From positions 19,123,326 to 19,187,325 of the forward strand of contig CM035151.1 in NCBI GenBank assembly GCA_020205615.1: a stretch of DNA of 64,000 nt, given 5' to 3'. The translations under genes were made by a program, and so were the position numbers. The DNA is from Panax quinquefolius (taxonomy: Eukaryota > Streptophyta > Magnoliopsida > Apiales > Araliaceae). The notes under the pieces were generated by a model, which worked only from the letters and a program-made list of their open reading frames with translations, ran no database searches and was not told where the DNA came from. Position 1 is the stretch's first letter, and each line of letters starts with the position of its first letter. This document shows positions 22,876 to 35,870 of the stretch, one piece after another.

Positions 22876-24747
22876 TGTTAGGTTTTGTAATATTCATGGG
22901 CGCAATCAAATTGCAAAAATAATGCTAAGTTTTGATAAAAAATCGTAGTTTAAAATTTACAAATCATATACCCTTGATCACCCTTTATGCATAATTATTA
23001 ATTAAACGAAAAGATAAAGAATAAATCATACCTCAAGATCGAGCTTTCCTCAGTACAAGTTCATCTCCAAATCCTTTCGTGTTCAATCTTGAATCCACCG
23101 GGTTTGGTTTCTTCCTTTCGATCAACGTTAGCCACCCAAATGTTTGGCCTCTGAGGTGATCCACCAAGGAAGAAGAAAATTCAAGAAGAAGGGTGGTTGG
23201 CTAAACCCTAGTTTTTCTATCTCTATAGAAAAGGTGTACTTTCTCAACAACTTGGAATTATTACGTGCTTTTTGTTAAAGTCAACAACCCATACCACCCA
23301 TAATAAGACTCTCCTCTTATTTATAGATGTGGGCAACCCACCTTAACAATTAAGGAATTGGATTTTAATTAATTAATTCTTTTAATTAATTAAGCTCCCT
23401 AATCTTATTAGGATAATTAATTAAACTCTTTTAATTAATTTAACCTCCTAATCTTATTAGGAATAAATGAGAGTACTTATATTAAATTAATTCCTAAACT
23501 CTTTTAGAAATTAAAATAATAATAATTGTAATAATATTAATAAGACTCCTCTTATTAATTTATATTTAATATTTCTAAAATATTAAATAATAAATATTAA
23601 GCTATTTAATTTATTCTATCACCATAGATTAAATTAAATATACTTAACATATTATTACGATTATGCCATTAACTTCTTAAATAATTATTCTTCCTTTTAT
23701 GGTGTGACCTTTTAGGTTCTCCATATTAAACCGATTGTGAATAAATCAATTAGAACAATTCTAATCTTATTTAAATAAATAAATTAAACAATTAATTTAT
23801 TTAAATAATATTTATTCTACAATGGGATAAGCCTCCCTAAATGATCAACGACTTTCCGGATAATATAGATTTCAACATTAATCATTAAAGAACCTTTGAG
23901 TAAATAGTTACCGATAATTCAATCCTTCCATCATACAATGTCCCAATTAAATATAAGACATGGAATTATTGTCAAGTCTTATTTTATTTAATTATATGTA
24001 TTTTGACTCTTAAATGCACAACACCAAATAATGCAAATTAGAAACTCCTTTCTAATTTCATTCTGCCTTGGCCAAGGACTATCGGGTTGTCATTTATCGA
24101 ATCACATGGACATTTCTCTTCTTTTATTAGAAGTGGTAGATTCTTTATCGATCATACATTATCTCTATGTATAACTTATTATACCCAAGCATACCCTTTG
24201 ATATACCCTAAGGGTCTTAAGGAATAAGTCAAAGTATAACTCATCATACACAAGATATTATGATGATCTCAAGTCCAAGGATTACTTGACTACTATCACT
24301 ACAGAATTCCTATCGACAGCAAATAAAACTCCATTAGGTATTCCTTAGCGAGCCACGCTCGATGAACTTATTCTCTAATAAGCACCTACATACTTGCTTT
24401 AGTGTCTCCACACAAATGATCACAGATCAATCATCCTCATCCAATGAGCAAGCAACGTATGTACCAATCTATCCTGATTCACTAATCCCTATTTAGTAAT
24501 CCAATGATTGGGAACTATTTTAGTTTTAAGCTTTCAAGAATTTAGATCTCATTAGAATGATCATCATCATTATTCTAAAAGCATTGCTTAAAACTATGGG
24601 TTTATCACATATTATAAAACAAAGATCACGTAGATAATTAAAAGCCTTTAATAAATTAATACTTTTTATTAATAAATGAATAAGATTGTTACAAAGTATA
24701 TGCTTTATCATCAAACATGATTGATTGCTTGTGTAATACTACTTTCA
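22876..24747 (-). repeat. LTR of copia element 1 (3' LTR in element orientation)
   Basis: 1,872 bp, begins TGTTAGGTTTTG and ends ACTACTTTCA on the plus strand. Nearly collinear with 30361-32235, with scattered substitutions and many one- to few-base indels, so the insertion is not recent. Confidence 0.93.
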
Positions 24748-24760
24748 ATCTCCCACTTAC
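24748..24760 (-). other. Polypurine tract of copia element 1
   Basis: GTAAGTGGGAGAT on the minus strand directly before the 3' LTR; this primes plus-strand DNA synthesis. Confidence 0.7.
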
Positions 24761-24989
24761 GCACTAAAGCCAATCGTCATGGTATCTCATACTCTTCTTC
24801 TAAGTGAGTGATTTATCCTGTTTGTTAGATAAGCTTTAGTTAATGGATATGTAATGTTGTTCATGAGAGTCCACTATCTCTATAGTGATTTTCCATCTTT
24901 CAATGATTCTAATAATCAAATGAAAGTGCCACAACACATGTTTAGATCCAAGATGAGACTTGGGAACTATTCCTAGTTCACGTAATGAA

Positions 24990-25090
24990 CTTTTAATCCA
25001 AACAATCAACTTGGCAGCTTCATTTATAGCTATATACTTTGTCTTTATCACTAAACCAAAGAACTCTTTCTTTGTTTGGAACCTTTCCAA
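24990..25090 (-). pseudogene. Copia RNase H remnant
   Basis: KTKYIAINEAAKLIVWIKSSLRELG resembles the copia RNase H core (EAEYIA...EAAKE..WL...L.ELG). The acidic residues of the usual EAEY are degraded and the frame soon ends. Confidence 0.65.
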
Positions 25091-25264
25091 TTCAACGCAC
25101 TAATTGCTCAAGGTAACACTTTACCTTAAAGTGGATTTTCGGTCGTCTTGGTACATTCTGAAAAACTTGAGTCATTAAGCCCTCTAGTTTTAATTAAGAC
25201 CCACCATGAATATGATCACATCCTTAGTGCTCGGTTAAGCACTTTAAGATGTTTTTCACTGACT

Positions 25265-25400
25265 CATAGTGAACTTCTCTAGAATATGACTGATCAACAT
25301 CAGGTCTCGTATATTTCATTGCATACATGATAGTCACTCATGCGACCTCTCTTTCGTGAGTCCTGTGGGGACTATTAAGAGAGATACACTCCATAGCTCA
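25265..25400 (-). pseudogene. Copia reverse transcriptase C-terminal remnant
   Basis: A degraded MYAMKYTRPDVD followed by HYESVKNILKCL corresponds to the end of the copia reverse transcriptase. The YVDD core was not found, pointing to an internal deletion. Confidence 0.55.
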
Positions 25401-25720
25401 TCAACATGAGACATCTCTTGAGTTTGCCATGCTAAACGACTTTAGCATCAAATGAATATACGTTCCTTGGGTTAAGTCGAGCATCCTTTTAAATCTATCT
25501 ATATAGATTTATATCCCCAATTAAGATACTCTTCCAAATCATTCATGGAGGATTGTTTAGACAACTTTATCTTTCTCGATTGTAGCATTGGTATGTCATT
25601 CCTTTGTCCGTAGTATATCAACATATAAGATTAGGAATGTCACGATGCTCCCAATCGACCATTTTGTACACACTAGGTTCATTCTTATTTTGATAAAATC
25701 AAACTCTTTTGATTGCCTCA

Positions 25721-25915
25721 TCAAAATGAATGTTCCATATTTTGAGAAACTTGCTTCAATCCATTTCTCCGAGTGTTCATAACACTTACCTCATCGTATG
25801 TAATCGGATCATCATCTTCTACGATGTGTACCTCATCATCATCATCTATGATGAATCCATACCTCCTAGGTATCTTGATGACTATTCCAGATTTACGATT
25901 CTGGTTGTGGTACAA
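25721..25915 (-). pseudogene. Copia integrase/RT linker remnant
   Basis: IPRRYGFIIDDDDEVHIVED and DDPITYDE match the linker between integrase and reverse transcriptase in copia polyproteins (PxRYGF and P.TY.EA). The frame is broken on both sides. Confidence 0.55.
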
Positions 25916-27029
25916 CAGTTCTATCTATAGTTCCTCTTATTCGACTTATAGTGTTTTGTGGTTCTTGAACTCTTCAAGATCTATTATCCTCCCACTAGCC
26001 CTTTTTCAATGATAAACACTTTTATCTTAGAAAGAAGCGTGTTTCGCAACAAACACCTTTTTGCTAAGTAGGATTATAGAACACATGCCCTAAACTTACT
26101 TTAGGATGTCCAACAAATCTACACTTGTCAAATCTTGTCCCAAGCTTATCCTTTGAAACCTTTTCACATAAGTTGAACAACCCTTATCTTAACATACTTA
26201 AGATTAGAATCCTCCCCGTCCATAACTTTTATGGAGTCTTGAAATGGGATTTTGAGGTTACCTTTTGTATATATGCAGCCATTTCTATGACATTATCCCA
26301 GAAGGATACTGGAATGTCGGTAAAGTCATTATGGACCGCACCATGTCCAACAAGGTACGATTTTTCATTTCAGATATATAAATCATTTATTACATATCGA
26401 GGGCGTCCATTATGAGAAAACCATTTGAGATAATCTAGAAACTTATTGCATAAGTATTTATTCCTTGATCTAATCAATGAATCTTAATACATTGCCAATT
26501 TGTTTCACTACAATTCTTTGAACCTTTTAAATAATTCATACTTGTATTTTAGCAAATACACACATTCAACTCTTTGAATGATCATCTCCTTTTCTTATAC
26601 TAATTTGTTCAATATGCAAAATTATTTTCATGTAAGTCAAGTATACAAAATTTATTAAGTAATATTCCAGATTCTATACAAAATATTATTATTATAAATA
26701 GAACAACAATTGTTCTTAATTATAATACCAAAAATTTTATTGTCCAACAATAAAATGGAAATAATGTTTCTAACAAGAATTGGAATCTGATAACAACTTA
26801 TCGACTTAATAGATTTGCCGTGAGCATTGCTAAACTATAAGTTTCTATGGCTAATATCGTGAACCTTTGCTTCATTTCCCACACATAGATTACTTATATT
26901 TGTTTAGCTTTCTACTTCTGCTTGGTCCCTTCATAAATCTATATTTATGATAACCAAAAATCGGTATCCAATACCCAAGTAGAACCTTGACTTAAAGAAA
27001 ATTTATTTCAATCATGAACAAAAATTGTA

Positions 27030-27420
27030 TTATGAACTTAGAAACTTCACTAAGCTTCTTTGGTTAGCCTCTGCAAGATGCTTCTCAGCTTTCTTTTCAA
27101 GGTCTCCGGGCTTATTGCGGTGGAAGCAAACTCCTTTCTTATCCGTGATCGATTTTGTTCTTATTATCCTATGTTTTGCCTTTTCATTTACCTTCTTTGA
27201 ATCGTTCTTCTTTTCGTAAGATCCTTTGGCCCCTACCAAGTAAGACTTGGTTTTTCTTGGTTGGAAAGTGACTCTCAACATTTTTCAATATGTTGAGCAA
27301 ATCAATGAGGCGATATCTAGCTTGTTCATATGAAAAATTCACAACAATTGTGAAAGGAGTCCGGAGTGAGTGCAAGATCAAATCTTGGCTCAACTCTCCA
27401 TCCATGACAAAACTCGTCAT
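27030..27420 (-). pseudogene. Copia gag remnant with degenerate zinc knuckle
   Basis: Two overlapping frames. One has LSQDLILHSLRTPFTIVVNF and LIDLLNILKNVESHF, matching the gag capsid of copia elements. The other carries GVCFHRNKPGD, a CCHC knuckle that has lost its second Cys. A frameshift lies between them. Confidence 0.6.
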
Positions 27421-27839
27421 TCTAATCGATCAATCAAATTGATAATGTTAAGGACTTTTATCATCTTCAGTAGTGTCATCGGTCATTCTAGATCTAAGAG
27501 CTCCTTAGATATCGATATCTATCACCCTACTTTCCTCACCATCAACTACTTGACGCCACAGGAGAGTATAAGTAGAAGTATCCATAGTTTCAGTCGACGA
27601 TGAAGCTTGTTACTTCATGGATCGAAAGCATGATGCATTGAGCCAATCATGCATCATCTCTGCCACTTTCTAAAAGTAGCAATCTCTTCCTCGGAGGCAT
27701 TGTGCTGCAACCATTGCGAGGATAGGCGACATATGACATAAGATAGCTTTTCAAATATGAGAACTATTCTCAAATTCCTTAACCAATCCGCTTAATTCTT
27801 GGTCTTGTTAATTTAACATCTAATATGCTTCGCGATGAT

Positions 27840-30346
27840 AGTAATTTTAGACATTGTAAAATTACAGAAATAAATTTATAATTAACAACATTTTAACATA
27901 CATTCTTTTATTAATTACCAAAATAAATTAGGTCTTGTTTTAAATTGGTATCTCCCACTATTTTCTTCAAACTATATTACCCTCACTTATATAGTTCTAA
28001 GAAAATCTAATTAAAGATTTGCTAGTGAGAATAAGGATCCCATTTCAAATGTATATACTTGTGGTGACACAACAAACTATATATAAATAAATAGGTAGAC
28101 AACTTTTGTCAATTACATCAACTATGCAACTCCTTTTCTTTTGCTCTTAGATTATTTTGATCAGTGGTGGCACCTCCGAATCAAAATTATCCAAGTTAAG
28201 TCCCACCTAGCACTCCATATATTCAAAAAAGAAAAATATCATCCTTGTGGTGACACAACAAAATAATATTGTTCAATTTTCTTTATAAGCATCAAATGTG
28301 ATAAATTAACATCTTAAATACTTAATACTTGCCTTGTGGTGACACAACAAACTCATATTAAATATTTAATACTCTATTAATTTTATCATGCTAGAAATGA
28401 CGCTCGATATTCCAAATATCTTTGAACGCTTAGGACTTAATATAAAAATTGAGGGTTTGTTATTAATTTGTCTCATCTTGTTTAAGCAGCAGCATATATA
28501 TATATATATAAAAATATACGCGTCGTATTAATGAACATGCTGAAGCATGTTTGCATAATATATAATATATATATAGTATAAGCATGCATATAGAATACTA
28601 TATTCTACCCGGATTGATTATGGACTTTTATTACAGTTTGGTTCACTAGAGCCACCAAGTGAACTAAAAAGGTCAAACCTGGGGGTGCAAGAAATAATAT
28701 TTAAATATAACTATTACATTTAAACCCTATTTATTACAAACGGGTCTTCAAGCGCTTCTTGTCCTTGATCTCTAATTCTTCAAAATAATTCTAATTATTC
28801 CTATTACAAAACTATTTAAAATAAATAGAAACCTTGATCGTTGAGGGGAAGTACATGGGAGGGAATAGAATTTACATTAAGAAAAATTAGAGAAGATGAG
28901 GTCTGTGCAGACCCATTTAATAAAACTCATACATTCACGCATCCAACTAAAATAAAATCCAATCGCATTGGTCGATATCCATAATCAATCCCATTTATTA
29001 TCATACACATCATCATATGCATCAATAAATAACATTCATCTCATGAATAATAAATATTTAATATATATATTGATATCATTTAATGGGCAAATTTAGTTAG
29101 TATAAAATCTATTTTTGAATTAAAAAAAACTCCTTTATTTAAATCCAAATTTAAATCAAAATAAAACTATTTTATTTTAATTTATCCAATTTTGAATAAA
29201 ATAAACTATTTTATTTTAATCAAAATTTTAATCAAAATAAACTCCTTTATTTTAATTAATTATGGAATCCAATTCCATATATATAAAAAAAAAAAAATCT
29301 TTAATTAAAATAAATTCTTTTATTTTAATTAATTATGGAATCCAATTCCATGTAATAAAAAAATCTTTATTAAAGGAAACACTTGATATTCTTTTCTTAT
29401 TCACAAATAAACTCCTTTATTTTGAATAATATGAAATCTTATTCCATATTTAAATAAACTCTTTTATTTAAGGAAATTAGGATTCTCTTTTTCTATTCAC
29501 AAATAAACTCTTTTATTTTGAATAATATAAAATCTTATTTCATATCTAAACAAACTCCTTTATTTAAGGAAAGATGGATTTACTTCCCTATTCACAAATA
29601 AACTCCTTTATTTTAGGAAAAAAAAAATTCAATTTCAACTCCAATTAGTTATCATGGAATTCAATTCCAACTCTAATTAGTTAGCATGAAATTCTAATTT
29701 TAAAATTAAAATAAACCTTTTTATTTTAAGATTAAAATAAACCTTTTTATTTTAAAATTAAAATAAACTTTTATTTTAATTATAAAATAATTAATATATA
29801 TATATATTATATTAACTGTATAATATATATATATATATAATATCCGTATTTAATTATATGTATATATATAGTATAATTAGTACCGAAATCTGTAAAGCTT
29901 TCGATTTTTTATTTTATTTTATGGTTTCCGTATATAGCGTATTATATATATATATATATATAATAATCATTATCTAATGATTAGATAATCATTAGATAAT
30001 CATTAGCCAACATTTCTCGATTTTCGTGCGTTGCATCAAAAAAAAAGCTAATGACCCAATCATTCATTGAAATACATAAATTTCATACACGCTTAATTAA
30101 AAAAAAACCATTTGCCTTTATTTCGCGCAAATGCAAGCCTTGAAAAATTAACTTGATATCTTGGCCTCGTTTTGCGTCTTGATCATTTTCCGAATTTTAA
30201 TCATATATATATATATATACCGATATTTATTTATTTATTTATTTTTTTTAAAAAAAATTTTATACAATAAAATTATGCCCAATTAAATTGTTCTAAACAC
30301 ATATCAATATATAAATTAAAATAATTAATAATTTGCATAAAGGTTT
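27840..30346 (-). other. Long untranslated leader of copia element 1
   Basis: Non-coding stretch between the PBS and gag. It holds three copies of CTTGTGGTGACACAACAAA (28058, 28244, 28333), each able to form a TTGTG/CACAA stem, and an array of about ten copies of AATAAACTCCTTTATTTT variants between 29110 and 29770. (TA)n tracts at about 28495, 29825 and 29940 also occur. Confidence 0.6.
29100..29775. repeat. Degenerate tandem array, AAATAAACTCCTTTATTT units
   Basis: A recurring unit of about 20-60 nt built on AATAAACTCCTTTATTT, itself nearly palindromic (AAATAAA...TTTATTT), interspersed with ATGGAATCCAATTCCAT. Confidence 0.7.
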
Positions 30347-30359
30347 GGCTCTGATGCCA
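30347..30359 (-). other. Primer binding site of copia element 1
   Basis: Minus strand TGGCATCAGAGCC, one mismatch from the site complementary to initiator-methionine tRNA used by most plant copia elements, one base from the 5' LTR. Confidence 0.75.
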
Positions 30360-30360
30360 C

Positions 30361-32235
30361 TGTTAGGTTTTGTAATATTCATGGGCACAATCAAATTGCA
30401 AAAATAATGCGGAAGCGTGTAAAAATGAGAGTTTAAAAATTTACAAACCATATACCCGGATCACCCTTTATGCATAATTATTAATTAAACGAAAAGATAA
30501 AGAATAAATCATACCTCAAGATCGAGCTTCCTCGTGTGCAAGTTCACCTCCAAATCCTTTCGCTTCAATCTTGAATCCACCGGGGTTTGGTTCCTTCCTT
30601 TGATCAACGTTAGTCACCCAAATGTTTGGCCTCTAGAGGTGATCCACCAAGGAAGAAGAAAATTCAAGAAGAAGGGGTGGTTGACTAAACCCTAGTTTTT
30701 CTATCTCTATAGAAAATGTGTACTCCCAACAACTTGGAATTATTACGTACTTTGTTAAAGTCAACAACCCATACCACCCATAATAAGACTCCTCTTATTT
30801 ATAGATGTGGGCAACCCACCTTAACAATTAAGGAATTGGGTTTTAATTAATTAATTCTTTTAATTAATTAAGCTCCCTAATCTTATTAGGGATAATTAAT
30901 TAAACTCTTTTAATTAATTTAACCTCCTAATCTTATTAGGAATAAATGAGAGTACTTATATTAAATTAATTCTTAAACTCTTTTAGAAATTAAAATAATA
31001 ATAATTGTAATAATATTAATAAGACTCCTCTTATTAATTTATATTTAATATTTCTAAAATATTAAATAATAAATATTAAGCTATTTAATTTATTCTATCA
31101 CCATAGATTAAATTAAATATACTTAACATATTATTACGATTATGCCATTAACTTCTTAAATAATTATTCTTCCTTTTATAAGTGTGACCCTTTAGGTTCT
31201 CCATATTAAACCTATTGTGAATAAATCAATTAGAACAATTCTAATCTTATTTAAATAAATAAATTAAACAATTAATTTATTTAAATAATATTTATTCTAC
31301 AATAGGGATAAGCCTCCTAATGATTAACGACTTTCCGGATAATATAGATTTCAACATTAATCATTAAAGAACCTTTGAGTAAATAGTTACTGCATAATTC
31401 AATCCTTCCACCATACAATGTCCCAATTAAATATAAGACATGGAATTATTACCGAAGTCTTATTTTATTTAATTATATGTATTTCGACTCTTAAATGCAC
31501 AACACCAAATAATGCAAATTAGAAACTCCTTTCTAATTTCATTCTCGCTTAACCAAGGACTACTCTTGGGTTGTCATTTATCGAATCACATAGACATTTC
31601 TCTTCTTTTATTAGAAGTGGTAGATTCTTTATTGATCATACATTATCTCTATGTATAACTTATTATACCCAAGCATACCTTTGATATACCCTAAGGGTCT
31701 TAAGGAATAAGTCAAAGTATAACTCATCATACACAAGATACTATGATGATCTCAAGTCCAAGGATTACTTGACTACTATCACTACTGAAATTCCTATCGA
31801 ATACAAATAAAACTCCATTAGGTATTACTTAGCGAGCCACGTTCGATGAACTTATTCTCTAATAAGCACCTACATACTCATTTAGTGTCTCCACACAAAA
31901 ATGATCGTGAGATCAATCATCCTCATCCAATGAGCAAAAGAACGTATGTACCAATCTATCCTGGATTCACTAATCCCTATTTAGTAATCCAATGATTGGG
32001 AACTATTTTAGTTTTAAGCTTTCTAAGAATTTAGATCTCATTAGAATGATCATCATCATTATTCTAAAAGCATTGCTTAAAACTATGGGTTTATCACATA
32101 TTATAAAAACAAAGATCACGTAGATAATTAAAAGCCTTTAATAAATTAATACTTTTATTAATAAATGAATAAGATTATTCTGAAAGTATATGCTTTATCA
32201 TCAAACATGATTGGCTTGTGTGCATACTACTTTCA
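30361..32235 (-). repeat. LTR of copia element 1 (5' LTR in element orientation)
   Basis: 1,875 bp, TGTTAGGTTTTG to ACTACTTTCA on the plus strand; pairs with 22876-24747. Confidence 0.93.
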
Positions 32236-32240
32236 ATTTG
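32236..32240. repeat. Target site duplication (right) of copia element 1
   Basis: ATTTG, identical to 22871-22875. Confidence 0.92.
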
Positions 32241-34110
32241 GAAAAGCAGAGTTTTATGGCTTAAGAATCCTATATAAGGTATATCTGATTTTTATGAGAG
32301 TTTTGGTTATTGGTGATGAAATCTTATGAGTTTAGCATTTTAGAATGATTAAATGCATTAATTAGTAAAGTATAAACAATTAAAATAAATTATTTATAAG
32401 TTTAAGAAATGATTAAGATATTGTGGTAATATTAATAATATTAGATTATGAGATTATTAAGTGATTTATAACATTTGGATTAATGTGTTATGAAATCATT
32501 GATTTATGAATATTATTCTTGAAATTAAATGCAGTTGTTGATCATATTATTTTTATTATCATATATAACATTTTTTATAATCTTGGTGATGAAATTTTTC
32601 TTTGACTTGAGTGTAAAGATGGGTAGATTATTGGTATGATTGTAACTATGGGTTCTCTTTGGCCAGTAGTGCAAATATGAATTGTTGACTGTTATGATCA
32701 TGACCATTGAATTTATAATTGAATATCTTTAACTTAAGTGCAAAGGTGAATTGATCAACATGGTTATAATTATTATTTATATAAATTCTGAAATGATTAT
32801 ATATTTCTTCGAGATATTAATATATTTGGCCTGTAGTGCAAAGATGATTTGTTGTTGAATATCTTTGGCTTATAATGCAATGATGATCGGTTGTTGAATA
32901 TCTTTGGCCAGTAATGCAAAGATAAACTGTTGATGAATATCTTTGGCCCGTAGTGCAAAGATGAATTTATTAGTATAATTATGAACAGGAACTGTGATTT
33001 GGTATAACTATGATCTTTGATGTTTCAGGTAAAGACAGGTGATGAAAATTATCTTCGTTCTGGATGAGAGGAGGAATTTAGAACCACAATTATGATTATG
33101 AGTTATTTACATGATTGTGGACAGGAACTGTTGATTGATGTTACAGGGTTAAAATATTGTTGGAGGACTTTTAACATGAAGAAGATAATTGACTTTATGA
33201 TCTATTTGACTCTTCTAATGGATTGCTCGTTCCGCTGCAACTATGGTTGAAAAGTTTTATTATCTACCATATGTTCTAAATCTCTGATTTATTATTGATG
33301 AAGGCTATTGAGAATTTAATTATCTTTAGTCATAATATTCTTTACTAAGCTAGTTGTGTTCATCCTTTTGCTTCACAATTCTTTTCAGGTAATAAGAGTG
33401 TAGCTGGGTCTAGAGCGGGGGTAACAGGAGAATAGAACGGTGGTCTCTAGCTGTAGAGGTTCTCCCTAAATAGTATAAAAAAGTGTGTTGTATTCTATAT
33501 ATCATTTACTAGTTATATTTGGTGAATCAAATAGGGTGAGGCGAACCCAACGTTCATACAAGATGTCTAATGACATACAACCTTGTGTTATCATAAGACA
33601 TGGTTGTGCATATTCATTTCCTGAGTATATCTACAAGCACTACCTAAATGATCTTGGAGTTTGACTGAAGTATAATTCTCAATTAGAGACGGTGGAGATA
33701 ATGATATGTCAAGAGAAGACTCATCATTGAAAAAAATATGATAGTAATCTTCTTGTTTTTCTTTGAGGTTAATTGGTCAACCAAGGATAATTCTGTGGAC
33801 ATATGATATCTCTATCATAACCTAGACGCATAGCCTCTCATGTACGAAGGTTTCCTTGAGCACTTCTCAAATATTTTAATTTTTAAAACAGTTATTGAAT
33901 GTACCTTTATGTAAGGTGTCATGGTGACGTGATATCCAAGGTTGGGACATGAATCACAGTTGGTATATATTTGTATTAAAACTCACAACATATATGTTGT
34001 TGTATTTTGCACGACAATTGTAGTAATAAAGTTGTAATTATTTTATGTACCATGTTTTTGACGATCCAGAATAGGTTGGTTGGATTGAACCTATTTTGGG
34101 GTCGTTACAT
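32241..34110. other. Older repeat, probably an LTR or element fragment split by copia element 1
   Basis: Continuous with 22500-22870 before the copia insertion. It contains the hairpin array at 32598-32964 and ends around GGGGTCGTTACA (34100-34111), a terminus of the type seen in gypsy-class LTRs. No coding frame was recognised and the left end was not found. Confidence 0.4.
32598..32964. repeat. Array of about seven hairpin units
   Basis: Units of the form ATCTTTG-N10-CAAAGAT begin near 32598, 32656, 32725, 32822, 32861, 32900 and 32939. The last four are spaced exactly 39 nt. The best unit (32939) has a perfect 7-bp stem around GCCCGTAGTG; others have one or two mismatches. Confidence 0.8.
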
Positions 34111-34111
34111 A

Positions 34112-34357
34112 CTCGCTCCTAAAACTATAAAAAATCTTGTAAAAATTACAAGTGTTTTTTCAAAGAAAATCATGTTTTGATAGTGAAGCTAGTACTTTGC
34201 GTTCGGATTCACTTCATATGAAAAAGTGTAATTGCAATTGTCACCCTCGTCTTTTAATTATGCTCCAAAATATCGTAATTTTAGTACTTAATATATAATA
34301 TAGTAAAATGACAACAATATATGTCATTTATGAAATTTAATTAAATAACCAACTTAC
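34112..34357. other. Intergenic, AT-rich
   Basis: Nothing recognised. Confidence 0.4.
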
Positions 34358-34395
34358 TCATGTACATATATTTGAATCACAACAATCCTAAGCTT
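34358..34395. repeat. Direct repeat flanking a microsatellite, copy 1
   Basis: ACTCATGTACATATATTTGA through ATCCTAAGCTTAC, repeated with one change at 34503-34543 on the other side of the (TA)n(TG)n tract. Confidence 0.85.
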
Positions 34396-34396
34396 A

Positions 34397-34543
<147 letters not shown>

Positions 34544-34565
34544 ACATATATATATATATATATAT

Positions 34566-35273
34566 TGTTATCTCGTAATATATAGTATTATTTAATATAT
34601 ATTTATGATAAAAAGCAGAACATGATTTTATATAAATATAACACAGAAAATATTAATAAATAAATTCGAGTCCTTTGAATTCACAAAGTCTCCTTAAAGC
34701 AAATTTATTTCACCCACAAATGCTAAGGGTTAATTGAATAATTGCTTCCCAAGATAAAACGGGTTTCAATTCTTAATTAGTAATATTACAAAATTAAGAA
34801 TTCATCGAACGCAAATTCTATGTTATGTACTCGAACTTTACTATTAATAATAATGATGCATGAAAGTGGTGCATGAATACACTTACCCAGAAAACGGGAA
34901 AAGATTTGCAGAATGGTGGGAAAGAACGGAATCTGCAGAAATGGGATTCTTGCGAAAAAGTAAGCGGAATTGCGAGAAGGAACGCGAAATTCTATTGAAG
35001 TGCGAGCAGGAAAGGTTATTGCTAAGCGGGCGGGAAATTTTCGCAAAACGGGAGGGAAAAAATTTTACGACGGGATCGAATGAGAGAGAACGGGAAAAAT
35101 AATTTTTTCAGAAATACGTCCCACATCATTCATTTATAGAAAAATTCGTGTGTAACCGTCGTCAAAACGACGTAGTATTGTGATGATAAAAAATATATAT
35201 CACAAACCCGCTTCATCACGACCACGACTTCAGATTCGAAATCAATTTTCTCATTCAAATTCCATTTCCAACA
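34566..35273 (-). repeat. LTR of copia element 2 (3' LTR in element orientation)
   Basis: 708 bp; starts TGTTATCTCGTAATATAT, ends TTTCCAACA. Aligned to 40963-41649 with a few indels, for example an extra ATATAAATATAACAC stretch near 34630. Confidence 0.92.
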
Positions 35274-35288
35274 ATCCCCACATGAATG
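35274..35288 (-). other. Polypurine tract of copia element 2
   Basis: Minus strand CATTCATGTGGGGAT directly before the 3' LTR. Confidence 0.65.
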
Positions 35289-35870
35289 TAAAATTGGCTT
35301 TACAATATGCAAAATATGTTATGAATATCACAGACACTAGTTCGAGTACATTAGAAAAGATATTTCATCGGGTTAAGTAGCTTAGTGGTTTGAACTTGTC
35401 TAGTAAAATCTATCTGATTTACTTGGCTAATCGATGAACTTGATGTCTTTGAACTATCGACTTTTGTAAAACCAAGACAATAGAATTCACAAAATATCTC
35501 TTCGTAAATAATTGGTTCTCACGTTTGTGTTCATTTTGGCCTTGAAACACCTCTTGGTTCCGTCATTATATTAGAAATTGACCTTCAAAATTCTCACGAA
35601 GTGGCTCCTTCTTACTTTACGTGGGTGACTTCTATTAAGAGTATCCTGCAATACCCCACTTGAACGTATTTCAAGATATAAAAAGTCATTAAAAGCGTAA
35701 CTTATCCTAATTCTCGCATGACGGATGTGCCTTTGTCTTATTTCGGAATGGTTAGGAGTAAATATCTCCTTAGTGCTTTACTGAGTACTACATAGTTCGG
35801 TTTGCCCATTGAACCTAGATCTTGGGATCTCCAGTCAGCTAGGTTGGGTTGCCACTATGACGACTCTTAT

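Larger units (their letters stand above)
22876..32235 (-). mobile_element. Ty1-copia LTR retrotransposon (element 1), defective
   Basis: A 9,360-bp insertion with TG...CA LTRs at both ends and a perfect 5-bp target duplication. It lies in minus orientation: next to the right LTR is GGCTCTGATGCCA (30347-30359), the complement of a PBS that differs by one base from the initiator-Met tRNA type TGGTATCAGAGCC. Next to the left LTR is the complement of a purine tract, GTAAGTGGGAGAT (24748-24760). Remnants in order on the minus strand are gag and zinc knuckle (about 27420-27030), the integrase/RT linker (25915-25721), a reverse transcriptase piece (about 25400-25265) and RNase H (about 25090-24990). 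That order is copia-type. All are broken by stops and the polymerase region is too short, so it is not autonomous. Confidence 0.93.

Noticed and set aside
29100..29775. Possible CRISPR-like array of regular repeats
   Set aside because: Units are degenerate, of uneven length, lack unique spacers, and lie in a retrotransposon leader of a plant genome.
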